Source: Kaistella antarctica (GTDB lineage: Bacteria; Bacteroidota; Bacteroidia; Flavobacteriales; Weeksellaceae). Taken from it: a stretch of DNA of 64,000 bases. The stretch is taken from contig NZ_FOIX01000003.1 of NCBI RefSeq assembly GCF_900109615.1, positions 372,001 through 436,000 on the forward strand, given 5' to 3'. Within the stretch, counting starts at the first letter, position 1. The number at the start of each line of letters is the position of its first letter. The notes beneath the pieces are model-generated. The model was not told the DNA's origin. It was given only the letters and a program-made list of their open reading frames with translations, and made no database searches. The translations under genes were made by a program, and so were the position numbers. Positions 39,417 to 47,504 of this stretch are shown here, piece by piece.

Positions 39417-41099
39417 TTAGTTAATCCCTTTTTCTTTCAAAATTTTATTAAGCCTTTTCAAAATTGAAAGTCCTAAAATGGTTGCAATTAACAACAAACC
39501 AAAATTGACGACAAAGAAATACGCCTTGTTGTCGTATTCATACCAAAAACTAGCTAAGACACCGGATAATTTATTACCGATTGATGTTGATAAGAAGAAT
39601 CCTCCCATCATTAAAGCTGTAAGTCGCGGTGGCGAAAGTTTTGACACAAGCGATAGTCCCATCGGCGAAAGCATTAATTCTCCCAACGTAATAACTCCAT
39701 AGGACGCTATTAACCAGATGGCAGATACTTTAATCAATCCATTGTCCCCGGCATACACGGCTCCTACCATTACCAAACAGGATAAGGCGGAGATAAATAG
39801 TCCTAAAACAATTTTGGACGGAGTGGTGGGTTCTTTTCCTTTTCGCCGCAAGAACATAAAGAAGCCGACGACAATTGGCGTGAGTATAATCACCCAGGCT
39901 GGATTAATCGATTGGAATAATTCGGTATTGTAAAGAGCCACCTCTTGACTCGGCTTGGCTTCGAGTTTAGCCCGTTCAGTTTCTGAAATATTTCTAAAAT
40001 AAATATCCTGACCTTGCTCTTTTACTGGTTTTCCGGCTTCATCTTTCTTGGTACGGTATTGATCATCATACGCTGAGACCTCTTTCATTTCGTAAGTTTT
40101 ACCTTGTACGCCATCTTTTCCATCAATTAAATTAATGGCTCTTAATGGTTCAATCAAAGGCGCTGGAATAGAGCGATCGGTATAATTGTTTGCCCAACGA
40201 GTCAGTGCAGTTCCGTTTTGTTTGAATACTGCCCAGAACATTAAACTCACTGCAAAAATAGCAAGCAAAGCCCCGATAGGTCTTTTATCTTCTGCATTAG
40301 CTTTTACATAAAGCATAATGTAGAAGTAGATCACGGGAATACAGGCAAAAATGAAGGCGTCAGTAGAATCGGTTCCGAAAACATTTCCGGGAATCATCCA
40401 GCCAATTACCCCTGCAACGATCGCTGGTAAGAAAACCTTTAATAAAACGTCAGATATTTTGGTGTCACCTTCTTGAGATGGTTTCAAAATATTAGCTTGT
40501 AAAATGTGCTTTCTACCCAAGGTGAAAACCAATAACCCAATAAACATCCCGACTCCTGCTGTCATAAAGGCTGGTCCCCAACCATATTTATTACGCATGA
40601 AGGCCGCAATAATATTACAAATAAAGGCGCCAATATTAATTCCCATGTAGAAAATATTGTATCCCGCATCTTTATTTGCGATGTATGGTTCTTCATTATA
40701 AAGGTTTCCTAACAAGGTAGAAATACTTGGTTTGAAGAAACCATTTCCTAGAATTACAAGTCCTAATGAAGCGTAGAATAATGGTAATTCTTTGAATAAA
40801 CCAACACCCAAATATCCTAAACCCATCAAGGTTCCCCCGATATAAATTGCTTTGATATATCCTAAAACTTTATCAGCTAAAAAACCACCAAGAAAAGGAG
40901 TAAGATAAGTAAGGGCGATAAAAGTTCCGAAAATATCATCTGCACTTTTATCATTAAAGGCAAGACCTCCTTTTTCACTGTCGATCATATATAGAACGAA
41001 GATTCCGAGGATTAGATAGTAGCCAAAACGTTCCCACATTTCTGTAAAAAACAGATAAGGTAAACCTTTAGGATGTTTGCTGGTTGATTTTTGTTCCAT
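39417..41099 (-). CDS. POT-family peptide transporter, copy 3 (long form)
   Basis: A 560-residue peptide transporter with POT motifs LFFTEMWERFGYYLILGIF and GNGFFKPSISTLLGNLYNEEP-type blocks and LMLSPMGLSLVSKLSPPR. It is longer than its two neighbours because of a hydrophilic insert of about 90 residues in the later half (about 310-400, rich in charged residues, before FQSINPAWVIILTP). Such a loop between transmembrane segments 9 and 10 occurs in some Bacteroidetes POT proteins. It follows the dipeptidyl peptidase gene by 94 bases, with its own -7 element and a terminator between. Confidence 0.9.
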   Translation of the reverse strand: MEQKSTSKHPKGLPYLFFTEMWERFGYYLILGIFVLYMIDSEKGGLAFNDKSADDIFGTFIALTYLTPFLGGFLADKVLGYIKAIYIGGTLMGLGYLGVGLFKELPLFYASLGLVILGNGFFKPSISTLLGNLYNEEPYIANKDAGYNIFYMGINIGAFICNIIAAFMRNKYGWGPAFMTAGVGMFIGLLVFTLGRKHILQANILKPSQEGDTKISDVLLKVFLPAIVAGVIGWMIPGNVFGTDSTDAFIFACIPVIYFYIMLYVKANAEDKRPIGALLAIFAVSLMFWAVFKQNGTALTRWANNYTDRSIPAPLIEPLRAINLIDGKDGVQGKTYEMKEVSAYDDQYRTKKDEAGKPVKEQGQDIYFRNISETERAKLEAKPSQEVALYNTELFQSINPAWVIILTPIVVGFFMFLRRKGKEPTTPSKIVLGLFISALSCLVMVGAVYAGDNGLIKVSAIWLIASYGVITLGELMLSPMGLSLVSKLSPPRLTALMMGGFFLSTSIGNKLSGVLASFWYEYDNKAYFFVVNFGLLLIATILGLSILKRLNKILKEKGIN

Positions 41100-41118
41100 T
41101 TTTAAAGTTTAAGTTGAG

Positions 41119-41126
41119 CAAATATA
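41119..41126 (-). promoter_or_regulatory. -7 element TATATTTG for POT copy 3
   Basis: Minus strand TATATTTG, 19 bases before the start codon at 41099. Confidence 0.5.
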
Positions 41127-41147
41127 TATTATTTAGTTTAAATATAA

Positions 41148-41177
41148 AAAGCCCCCAAATTGGTAGTTTGAGAGCTC
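41148..41177 (-). terminator. Likely terminator after the dipeptidyl peptidase
   Basis: An imperfect minus-strand stem, AGCTCTCAAA with TTTGGGGGCT, followed by TTTTTATAT. Weaker than the others. Confidence 0.55.
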
Positions 41178-41193
41178 CTTATGGCTGTTTTAT

Positions 41194-43320
41194 TTAAAGA
41201 TTTTCTAGTAAAAAATTAGTCATCTTCTGGTACAATTGCGGACGGGTTTGGCCGCCGTAAATTCCGTGGTTTTTATCGGGATAAGCCATGAATTCAAACT
41301 GCTTGTTGTTCTGAATTAAAGCTTCCGAAAATTCCATAGCGTTCTGAAAATGAACATTATCGTCAGCAGTTCCATGGATTAAAAGGTATTTGCCCTTAAG
41401 TAAATTTGCGTAGGTTGTGGGTGAATTATCATCATATCCACCTGGATTTTCCTGTGGAGTTCTCATGAATCTTTCGGTATAAATGGAGTCGTAATATCTC
41501 CAGTTTGTAACTGGTGCCACCGCTATTCCGGTTTTGAAAACATCTGCTCCTTTTGTCAAGGCCAAACTCGCCATATATCCACCGTAACTCCAACCAAAAA
41601 TCCCAATTCTGTCTTTGTTGATGTATGATTGTTTTCCAAACCACTTTGCAGCAGCAATTTGATCATCAATTTCGAATTTTCCTAAATTAAGATAAGTTGT
41701 TTTTTTGTATTCAGTTCCCTTATAACCCGTTCCACGACCATCAACACAAGCAACGATATATCCCTGCTGAACCAAATGGTTGAACCATAAACCATTTCCT
41801 TGATCCCAGGAATTGGTCACCTGCTGAGAACCTGGACCAGAATATTGAAACATAAATAAAGGATATTTCTTAGTCGGGTCAAAGTCTTTTGGCTTCATTA
41901 CCCAAGCATTCATCTGATCTCCAACTTCATTGGGAATGGTCATAAATTCTTTAACAACCATATTATCAGCCTGAAGTTTTTTCAGCTGCTCTTCATTATT
42001 TTGTAATTCCTTCATCGTTTTTCCTGAGCCATCTTTCAAAACATAAGTGAAAGGTTTGGCGGCAGAAGAGGATGTTTCAATGAAATAATTATAGTTCTGG
42101 CTGAAGTTGGCACTGTTGGTGCCGGAAGCATTTGAAAGTAAGGTAGTTTTTCCAGTATCGATATTCACTTTCGAAACTACTTTATTGATGCTTCCTTCTT
42201 GAGTTGTTTGAATGAAAACTTCCTTGGTTTTCGGATTATAACCGTAGTAATTGGTTACTTCCCAATTTCCTTTGGTGATTTGTTTTTTCAGTTTTCCGTT
42301 TTGATCGTATAAATAAAGATGACGGTTGCCATCTCGTTCTGCGCCCCAAATAAATGAGTTGTCAGCTAAGAATTCCAAGGTTACGTTATCAGTATCGATC
42401 CATCTTTTATCAGATTCGGTGAATAGTTTGGTAACGGTTCCCATTTTTGTATTTACCTTTAAAACATCAGAAGCATTTTGCAACCTTTCCGACGTAATCA
42501 AAATGATTTCATCAGGTTTCGCAGTTTTATAAACGTCAGGAATGTAATAATTTTTATAGTTGCTTAGATTTAAGACCATCGTTTTAGCCGAATCTAAACG
42601 ATACAATTGAGCAGAAACTACTGAATTTTTTTCTCCCGCTTTAGGATATTTAAAACGCATTTCAGAAGGGTAGAGCTGTTTTCCATAAATCGGAATCGAC
42701 ATTTCAGGAACTTCAGATTCGTTTGATTTTACAAAAACGATGGCGTCTGAATTTTTTGTCCATTCGTATAATTTAGCATGTCCGAATTCTTCTTCATACA
42801 CCCAATCACCTAATCCATTAAGGATAAAGTTTTTCTTACCATCGGTCGTGATTTGAGTAATTTTTCCCGAATTAATATCTTGATAAAATAAATTGTTATC
42901 AGCAATAAAGGCTACTTTACTTCCATCTGGCGAGAAAGTCGGCTCTTGTACAAAATTTCCATTATTAAGAGTTAAAACTTTTGCTGATTTTAAATCTTTA
43001 ACGTCAAACTTTCCTAAAAAAGAATGTCTGTAAATAGGTTGACTTTCTTTTAGCAAAAGGATTTTTGACTCATCATCATTAAAAATATAAGACTGGAATT
43101 TTCCATCAACGATGTTTCCTTCTTTTTGAGTGGTTTTATAGGAGTACTTTGCAATTCCACCTGGTTCGATGATCGCATAATTTTCGCCGTTTTTAAGTGA
43201 TGAAATTCCTGAAATTCCTTTGCCTCGATAATAACCGGAATAAATTTTATCTAAAGTTATTTCCTGAGAGAAATACAAGACTGATGTTAAAATAGAAATG
43301 GAGAAGAGGATTTTTTTCAT
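41194..43320 (-). CDS. Dipeptidyl peptidase IV (S9B) family serine peptidase
   Basis: Releases N-terminal dipeptides, usually after Pro or Ala. The 708-residue precursor has a signal peptide (1-19), a beta-propeller and an alpha/beta-hydrolase domain. The triad is Ser578 (GWSYGGYM), Asp653 (HGTADDNVHF) and His685 (DKNHGIYGG). The double-Glu motif that holds the substrate N-terminus is DWVYEEEFG, as in human DPP4, which supports dipeptidyl activity. It is upstream of, and in the same direction as, three POT transporters that could import the dipeptides it makes. Own -7 element at 43340-43347. Confidence 0.92.
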   Translation of the reverse strand: MKKILFSISILTSVLYFSQEITLDKIYSGYYRGKGISGISSLKNGENYAIIEPGGIAKYSYKTTQKEGNIVDGKFQSYIFNDDESKILLLKESQPIYRHSFLGKFDVKDLKSAKVLTLNNGNFVQEPTFSPDGSKVAFIADNNLFYQDINSGKITQITTDGKKNFILNGLGDWVYEEEFGHAKLYEWTKNSDAIVFVKSNESEVPEMSIPIYGKQLYPSEMRFKYPKAGEKNSVVSAQLYRLDSAKTMVLNLSNYKNYYIPDVYKTAKPDEIILITSERLQNASDVLKVNTKMGTVTKLFTESDKRWIDTDNVTLEFLADNSFIWGAERDGNRHLYLYDQNGKLKKQITKGNWEVTNYYGYNPKTKEVFIQTTQEGSINKVVSKVNIDTGKTTLLSNASGTNSANFSQNYNYFIETSSSAAKPFTYVLKDGSGKTMKELQNNEEQLKKLQADNMVVKEFMTIPNEVGDQMNAWVMKPKDFDPTKKYPLFMFQYSGPGSQQVTNSWDQGNGLWFNHLVQQGYIVACVDGRGTGYKGTEYKKTTYLNLGKFEIDDQIAAAKWFGKQSYINKDRIGIFGWSYGGYMASLALTKGADVFKTGIAVAPVTNWRYYDSIYTERFMRTPQENPGGYDDNSPTTYANLLKGKYLLIHGTADDNVHFQNAMEFSEALIQNNKQFEFMAYPDKNHGIYGGQTRPQLYQKMTNFLLENL

Positions 43321-43339
43321 AATAAATTTGATAAGATTT

Positions 43340-43347
43340 CAAAGATA
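43340..43347 (-). promoter_or_regulatory. -7 element TATCTTTG for the dipeptidyl peptidase
   Basis: Minus strand TATCTTTG, 19 bases before the start codon at 43320. Confidence 0.5.
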
Positions 43348-43440
43348 GGAAATTTCTTAAAATACCGTTAAACTTTCTATTAATCAGTTTTAATGGCAAT
43401 GTTATTGATATCCTTTACCTAATTAAAAAAATAACAAATT

Positions 43441-43914
43441 ATGGAAACTTTTAACGAGGAAAAACTAGTAAAATATCAAATGGACGAAAAGGAGATCGTT
43501 GTAGGTTTCGCAACATTTCAAGACGCAGAAAATTATGCTGCTCAAAGTTTAGGTGATTTAGTAGAAGTTGGATTTAAAGATGGAAATGATAATCCACAAC
43601 TAACCAACGAAGCATCTTTGATTTCTCAAAAACTGCATTATTTTGTAGAAGCAGGTCCAGAATACAAATTTATTCATTCCGCAGATCCAGCATTTAGAGA
43701 CTACGCGGATCAACTGCAGGAGAGAAAAGCAGATTTGAATGACGACAGCCCAGAAGAAAAATATATCGCAAATGCTGAGATTGAAATCTCGGAAGATCCA
43801 ATCATCGTTTTGAAAAATAATGAATTCGAATCGATAACTTCCCGCGAACGCTCAAAATATCTAAAGCAAGCAAATGTTTATGAGATAGGCGTTTCAAAAC
43901 CTTTAGAATTGTAA
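43441..43914 (+). CDS. Acidic cytoplasmic protein of unknown function
   Basis: A 157-residue protein that I do not recognise. There is no signal peptide or membrane segment. It is strongly acidic (for example NDDSPEEKYIANAEIEISEDP), with mixed alpha-beta character. It is divergent from the dipeptidyl peptidase gene, 120 bases away, and convergent with the AAA gene; a hairpin (43944-43974) ends it. Codon use and clean start and stop argue for a real gene. Confidence 0.65.
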   Translation: METFNEEKLVKYQMDEKEIVVGFATFQDAENYAAQSLGDLVEVGFKDGNDNPQLTNEASLISQKLHYFVEAGPEYKFIHSADPAFRDYADQLQERKADLNDDSPEEKYIANAEIEISEDPIIVLKNNEFESITSRERSKYLKQANVYEIGVSKPLEL

Positions 43915-43943
43915 AAAGAATTAAAAATTCTAGTATCTAAATA

Positions 43944-43974
43944 TATAACTCATTGAATTAAGTGGGTTATTTTT
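43944..43974 (+). terminator. Terminator after the acidic protein gene
   Basis: ATAACTCA pairs with TGGGTTAT (one G-T pair) around an AT-rich loop, then ATTTTTAT. It overlaps the end of the AAA gene by 2 bases. Confidence 0.6.
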
Positions 43975-45322
43975 ATGACTTTTTTTCGTCGGTATGAGTA
44001 AATCCGATTGGTTTTTTTGGCAGATCCACAATTTTATAATGTTCTAATTCAGTTCTCAGCGCGTCAATTCTTTGCTTAAAATCATCATAATTATTCAGGG
44101 AAACATCGAACAGAAACTGATCTACTTGCTCTAAGTAAGTACTTGTTAATTTTTTTGAAGCGTCTCGTAAAGAAGCATCTTGCATTTTTTGGGTAATTAC
44201 AATAGGCAGAGTTTGATCTTTTAAATAGACATTTCTAATTCTTTTCTTCAAGCTTTGGGTAAAATCAATGAGCATGGTATTAGAAAATGCGCGCATATTT
44301 TTAGAAACCTCCAACCAGAAGGGCAGTCGATGTGCTTTATTGTTTTCTAAGATCTTCATTAACAAAGCCTCATCTGCAAGATTTTCGGTCATATGATGTA
44401 GAAGCATTTCTGAACGTTCCTTGATATTCGGAGGAAAAACGGGGATTAAAACGTCAAACCTTCCCGGAGCGAGTAGCTCTTTGTCAATATTTGCCAATGA
44501 ATTGGCAGCACCAACCATCAGTATTTTTTCTCTTTCAAAATGGCTGATATAGTGAAGGATTAATTCTTTGCTCTCTTCATCACAACTTTTTACCGATTGC
44601 TCTTCATTGCGTTCACGCATTAACTGATCGAAATCTTCTAATAAAAGAAGGACGTTGTCCGACTTCATCATCTGAATCAGAAAATCATTAAAGGTTGTTT
44701 TCTGATTATCGACCAATGTAGTTCCTAAATAGTGTTTTTTAATTTCTTTGAAATCGTAGGAGATGATTTCTGCAATTTTATTAGCCCAAAATATTTTACC
44801 ACTTCCCGGCGGACCATATACAATAATGCCGGCTGGTTTATGGATTCCCCATTCTTGTAATGAACCACTATTGAGGTAGGGTTCTAACGCTTGAGAAATA
44901 AAGAAAAAAACATCCCGATAACCGATAAATTCACGTTCTGCCAGTGGCGTACTTTTACCAAAATAGTTATAAATAAATTTGTAGTTGCCACCAAGTTGGT
45001 TATCAATACCAAAACTAGAAACAGAAGATCTGTATTTGCCGTTATCAAATACCTTTGGCTTATCTTTCTTAATAATCTCTGCAACTTTATTGGTCGGTTG
45101 ATCGATGTTTTCGGCAATCTCTTCAATCGATTTGTTTTGGTTTAAATCTTCTGAATACTTTTTTAAGAAAGTAATATTTTCTCTTGCAAATCGTGCGAAG
45201 TCATCCTTAACGTCAAAATTTGTGGTTATACATTCGGAAAGCTCTAAATCAAAATCCTGGATAAATTTGATAAAACTATCCGTAGGAATTTTAAGTTCTT
45301 TTGCGAGGTCAGCCAATTTCAT
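43973..45322 (-). CDS. AAA-family ATPase-like protein with IF2-N-like head
   Basis: A 449-residue protein. The N-terminus MKLADLAKELKIPTDSFIKF (1-20) matches the small IF2-N helical fold found before IF2 and some others. The AAA domain (about 160-345) has GPPGSGKI (170-177), LLLLEDFDQL (225-234), sensor-1 Asn in GAANS (274) and an arginine finger PGRFD (288). Two key motifs deviate: the P-loop Thr/Ser is Ile177, and the Walker B DE is ED. Nucleotide binding may persist but hydrolysis may be weak. It follows the Xre gene by 84 bases with a -7 element of its own. Confidence 0.78.
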   Translation of the reverse strand: MKLADLAKELKIPTDSFIKFIQDFDLELSECITTNFDVKDDFARFARENITFLKKYSEDLNQNKSIEEIAENIDQPTNKVAEIIKKDKPKVFDNGKYRSSVSSFGIDNQLGGNYKFIYNYFGKSTPLAEREFIGYRDVFFFISQALEPYLNSGSLQEWGIHKPAGIIVYGPPGSGKIFWANKIAEIISYDFKEIKKHYLGTTLVDNQKTTFNDFLIQMMKSDNVLLLLEDFDQLMRERNEEQSVKSCDEESKELILHYISHFEREKILMVGAANSLANIDKELLAPGRFDVLIPVFPPNIKERSEMLLHHMTENLADEALLMKILENNKAHRLPFWLEVSKNMRAFSNTMLIDFTQSLKKRIRNVYLKDQTLPIVITQKMQDASLRDASKKLTSTYLEQVDQFLFDVSLNNYDDFKQRIDALRTELEHYKIVDLPKKPIGFTHTDEKKS

Positions 45323-45348
45323 ATTAGTCCGTTTAAAAAGGGTAGACT

Positions 45349-45356
45349 CAAATATA
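45349..45356 (-). promoter_or_regulatory. -7 element TATATTTG for the AAA gene
   Basis: Minus strand TATATTTG, 26 bases before the start at 45322. Confidence 0.5.
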
Positions 45357-45406
45357 CAAAATTAAATTTTTTTGTTATTTTTGATTTTAATGTCGGAAGT
45401 CTCAAA

Positions 45407-45931
45407 TCACTGTTCGAAAGATTCAAATTTACCATTTTCATAGAAGAGAACGATTCTTTTAAGTTTAACTTCCTGTTTATCAATTGACTCTATCTTCTTT
45501 TCTAAATCAGCAACCTCTAATCGCTGAGAATCCATTATTTTCTCCTTTGTAACTACTTGTTCAGCCAAATTCGATTCCTGTGGAACGTTACTAATGATTG
45601 TATCCTCAGATTCAGTAATTCCAAAGGCTTCATCATTTATTAACGAGAATAAATCGGGTAGTGATGTTGGTTTAGGTTTTTCCGGCTCAACCTTAATTTC
45701 ATTAGGCTCAACGGCTGTTTTCAACATTTCCCCTTCACCTTCGATAAGCCATTCCCATGCGAGTTCGGGGAAGCGTCTTTTAATTTTCATTAAAAAATCC
45801 AGTGATGGTTTATTCCGCCCAGAAGTAATATGAGAGATACTCGAACGCTGTACTTCGATTTCGTCTGCAAATTCGGACAGTGATAATTCAGCGTAGGTGA
45901 TTACTTTAGAAATTCTTTCCTTTAAATCCAT
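45407..45931 (-). CDS. Xre-type helix-turn-helix regulator
   Basis: A 174-residue protein. Residues 5-60 form a Cro/CI helix-turn-helix (ITYAELSLSEFADEIEVQRSSISHITSGRNKPSLDFLMKIKRRFP), then a long acidic linker and a C-terminal coiled coil of about 35 residues (LEVADLEKKIESIDKQEVKLKRIV). The coiled coil suggests dimerisation. No enzymatic domain. The gene is preceded by three TTAC-N4-GTAA palindromes (45933-46010) that may be its operator. It precedes the AAA gene on the same strand. Confidence 0.82.
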   Translation of the reverse strand: MDLKERISKVITYAELSLSEFADEIEVQRSSISHITSGRNKPSLDFLMKIKRRFPELAWEWLIEGEGEMLKTAVEPNEIKVEPEKPKPTSLPDLFSLINDEAFGITESEDTIISNVPQESNLAEQVVTKEKIMDSQRLEVADLEKKIESIDKQEVKLKRIVLFYENGKFESFEQ

Positions 45932-45932
45932 A

Positions 45933-46010
45933 TTACAAATGTAAATAATATTTTACAAATATAAATTACATAAGTAAACTAAAATAAAATCACCTCAATT
46001 ACAAAAGTAA
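45933..46010. promoter_or_regulatory. Three TTAC-N4-GTAA palindromes before the Xre gene
   Basis: Sites at 45933-45944 (TTACAAATGTAA), 45966-45977 (TTACATAAGTAA) and 45999-46010 (TTACAAAAGTAA), spaced 33 bases between centres. The first overlaps a -7 element TACATTTG (45936-45943, minus strand) and a second -7-like TATATTTG is at 45956-45963. The equal spacing and overlap with the promoter suit an autoregulatory operator. A fourth match at 46065-46076 lies in the terC stop and may be chance. Confidence 0.5.
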
Positions 46011-46022
46011 AATGAGGTGATA
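45990..46022 (-). terminator. Terminator after the TerC gene
   Basis: On the minus strand ATCACCTCA pairs perfectly with TGAGGTGAT (9 bp) around a 15-base loop and is followed by TTTATTTTAG. The third palindrome lies in its loop. Confidence 0.7.
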
Positions 46023-46064
46023 ACTAATTGATAGATAATGTTGTTGAGTATTTACATTCCTAAA

Positions 46065-47156
46065 TTACTTTCGTAAATGATCATCATTTTTAGGATCATA
46101 CTTTAATTTTCGATCTTTCTTCTGCTCTGGTAATACCAAGGAAAGGAAGATACTTCCACCTAGAATTCCGACAATAATGAAAAGTGAATCGGTAGTTGAA
46201 AAACCTAATTGATCGAGATATTCATGGAACAACATCTTCAATCCGATAAAGGTTAAAAGAATTGCCAATCCTACCTGTAGGAATCTGAACTTGTCGATAA
46301 CTCCAGCTAATAGAAAGAACATAGATCGTAGGCCGATGATGGCAAAAATATTAGAAAAGAAGACGATATAAGGATCTTTAGTCACCGAGAAAATCGCCGG
46401 AATACTATCAACTGCAAATATTAAATCGGTAAATTCTATGATCACAAGTACCAGAAATAAAGGAGTCATTTTATTAACGCCATTGATTTTCACAAAGAAT
46501 TTATTACCCACAAAATGGTTATGTACCTTAAAATACTTATTGGCGAATTTTACTACGGGATGTTTTTGAGTATCAATTTTTTCGTCGTGGTCTTTACTGA
46601 AGAACATCTTAACCCCTGTAAATACTAAGAAAGCTCCGAACACATACATAATCCATTCGAACTTCTGAATAAGAGCTGCACCTACGAAAATGAAAATAAA
46701 TCTCATTACAATCGCTCCCAGGATTCCCCAGAACAGCACGCGGTGATAATTTCTTGGAGCCACGCCAAACGCGGTAAAGACCAGAACCATTACAAAGATA
46801 TTATCAACTGATAGCGCGTATTCTACTACGTACCCCGTTAAATATTCAAGTCCGAGATTTTGATTGTATAAATAAAGACTACTTCCCAAATCGCCAGGTA
46901 TAATCTTTACAGGATGATGATGTTTAGAAACGATCTGTTGAAGTTTCTCGATACTGTCTATACCATGGAGTAGGTGACCGTAGTTAGTGAGAACAAAATA
47001 GAAACACATAGAAAGTGCCACGACGAAGAAACTCATCAATCCAGCTTGTTTCATCGAAACAGTGTCAGATTTTTTATTTAACAATCCTAAATCTAACGCC
47101 AGGATAATAAAGATGAAGAGGATGAAACCTAATAAGAAAATACTCTCGTTTGTCAT
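46065..47156 (-). CDS. TerC-family membrane protein (Alx-like)
   Basis: A 363-residue integral membrane protein with about nine hydrophobic segments. The TerC/Alx pattern is clear: SLYLYNQNLGLEYLTGYVVEYALSVDNIFVMVLVF (with the conserved E and D), VLFWGILGAIVMR, and VLVIIEFTDLIFAVDSIPAIFSVTKDPYIVF. The N- and C-terminal halves repeat this acidic-pocket pattern. The family is linked to metal ion, particularly manganese, export in recent work on Alx and TerC; that is family knowledge. The frame opens at 47183 but the -7 element at 47171-47178 favours the ATG at 47156. Confidence 0.9.
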   Translation of the reverse strand: MTNESIFLLGFILFIFIILALDLGLLNKKSDTVSMKQAGLMSFFVVALSMCFYFVLTNYGHLLHGIDSIEKLQQIVSKHHHPVKIIPGDLGSSLYLYNQNLGLEYLTGYVVEYALSVDNIFVMVLVFTAFGVAPRNYHRVLFWGILGAIVMRFIFIFVGAALIQKFEWIMYVFGAFLVFTGVKMFFSKDHDEKIDTQKHPVVKFANKYFKVHNHFVGNKFFVKINGVNKMTPLFLVLVIIEFTDLIFAVDSIPAIFSVTKDPYIVFFSNIFAIIGLRSMFFLLAGVIDKFRFLQVGLAILLTFIGLKMLFHEYLDQLGFSTTDSLFIIVGILGGSIFLSLVLPEQKKDRKLKYDPKNDDHLRK

Positions 47157-47170
47157 ATAATAGTAAAGCG

Positions 47171-47178
47171 CAAATATA
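47171..47178 (-). promoter_or_regulatory. -7 element TATATTTG for the TerC gene
   Basis: Minus strand TATATTTG, 15 bases before the ATG at 47156; it lies after the alternative ATG at 47183 and excludes it. Confidence 0.5.
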
Positions 47179-47183
47179 ATCAA

Positions 47184-47504
47184 AATACGTACTTGTTCAG
47201 TAATTTACATTTGTGAATAACAGAAGATGCGTCTATCAAAAATAAAAACCAGTGTTTGTGTTTATTACCACCAAATGGCGAAAAAGCTTATGTTTTTCAC
47301 TTGAACCAAGTGCGAACCTTAGATTGAGCTAAATACTTTAAATCACTGAAATATAACAAGTTGTAAATAGTAATTAAAAATAACGCAATCCACAATTTAA
47401 TCAACAGACATTCTGGCAATCAACACTGTTTAATCAATTTACAAAAGTTAATTGCGTTTTTAGAAAAGAAAATTCTAAATTTGGAAATTGTAAAATAAAT
47501 AAGA
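47184..47504. other. Divergent intergenic region, one promoter seen
   Basis: A 321-base AT-rich gap between the TerC gene (minus) and the carboxypeptidase (plus). A full promoter is visible at its right end: TTG (47452-47454), 21 bases, TAAATTTG (47476-47483), 22 bases before the ATG at 47505. A 25-codon frame near 47230 has no support. The rest shows no repeat or RNA fold that I can see. Confidence 0.55.
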
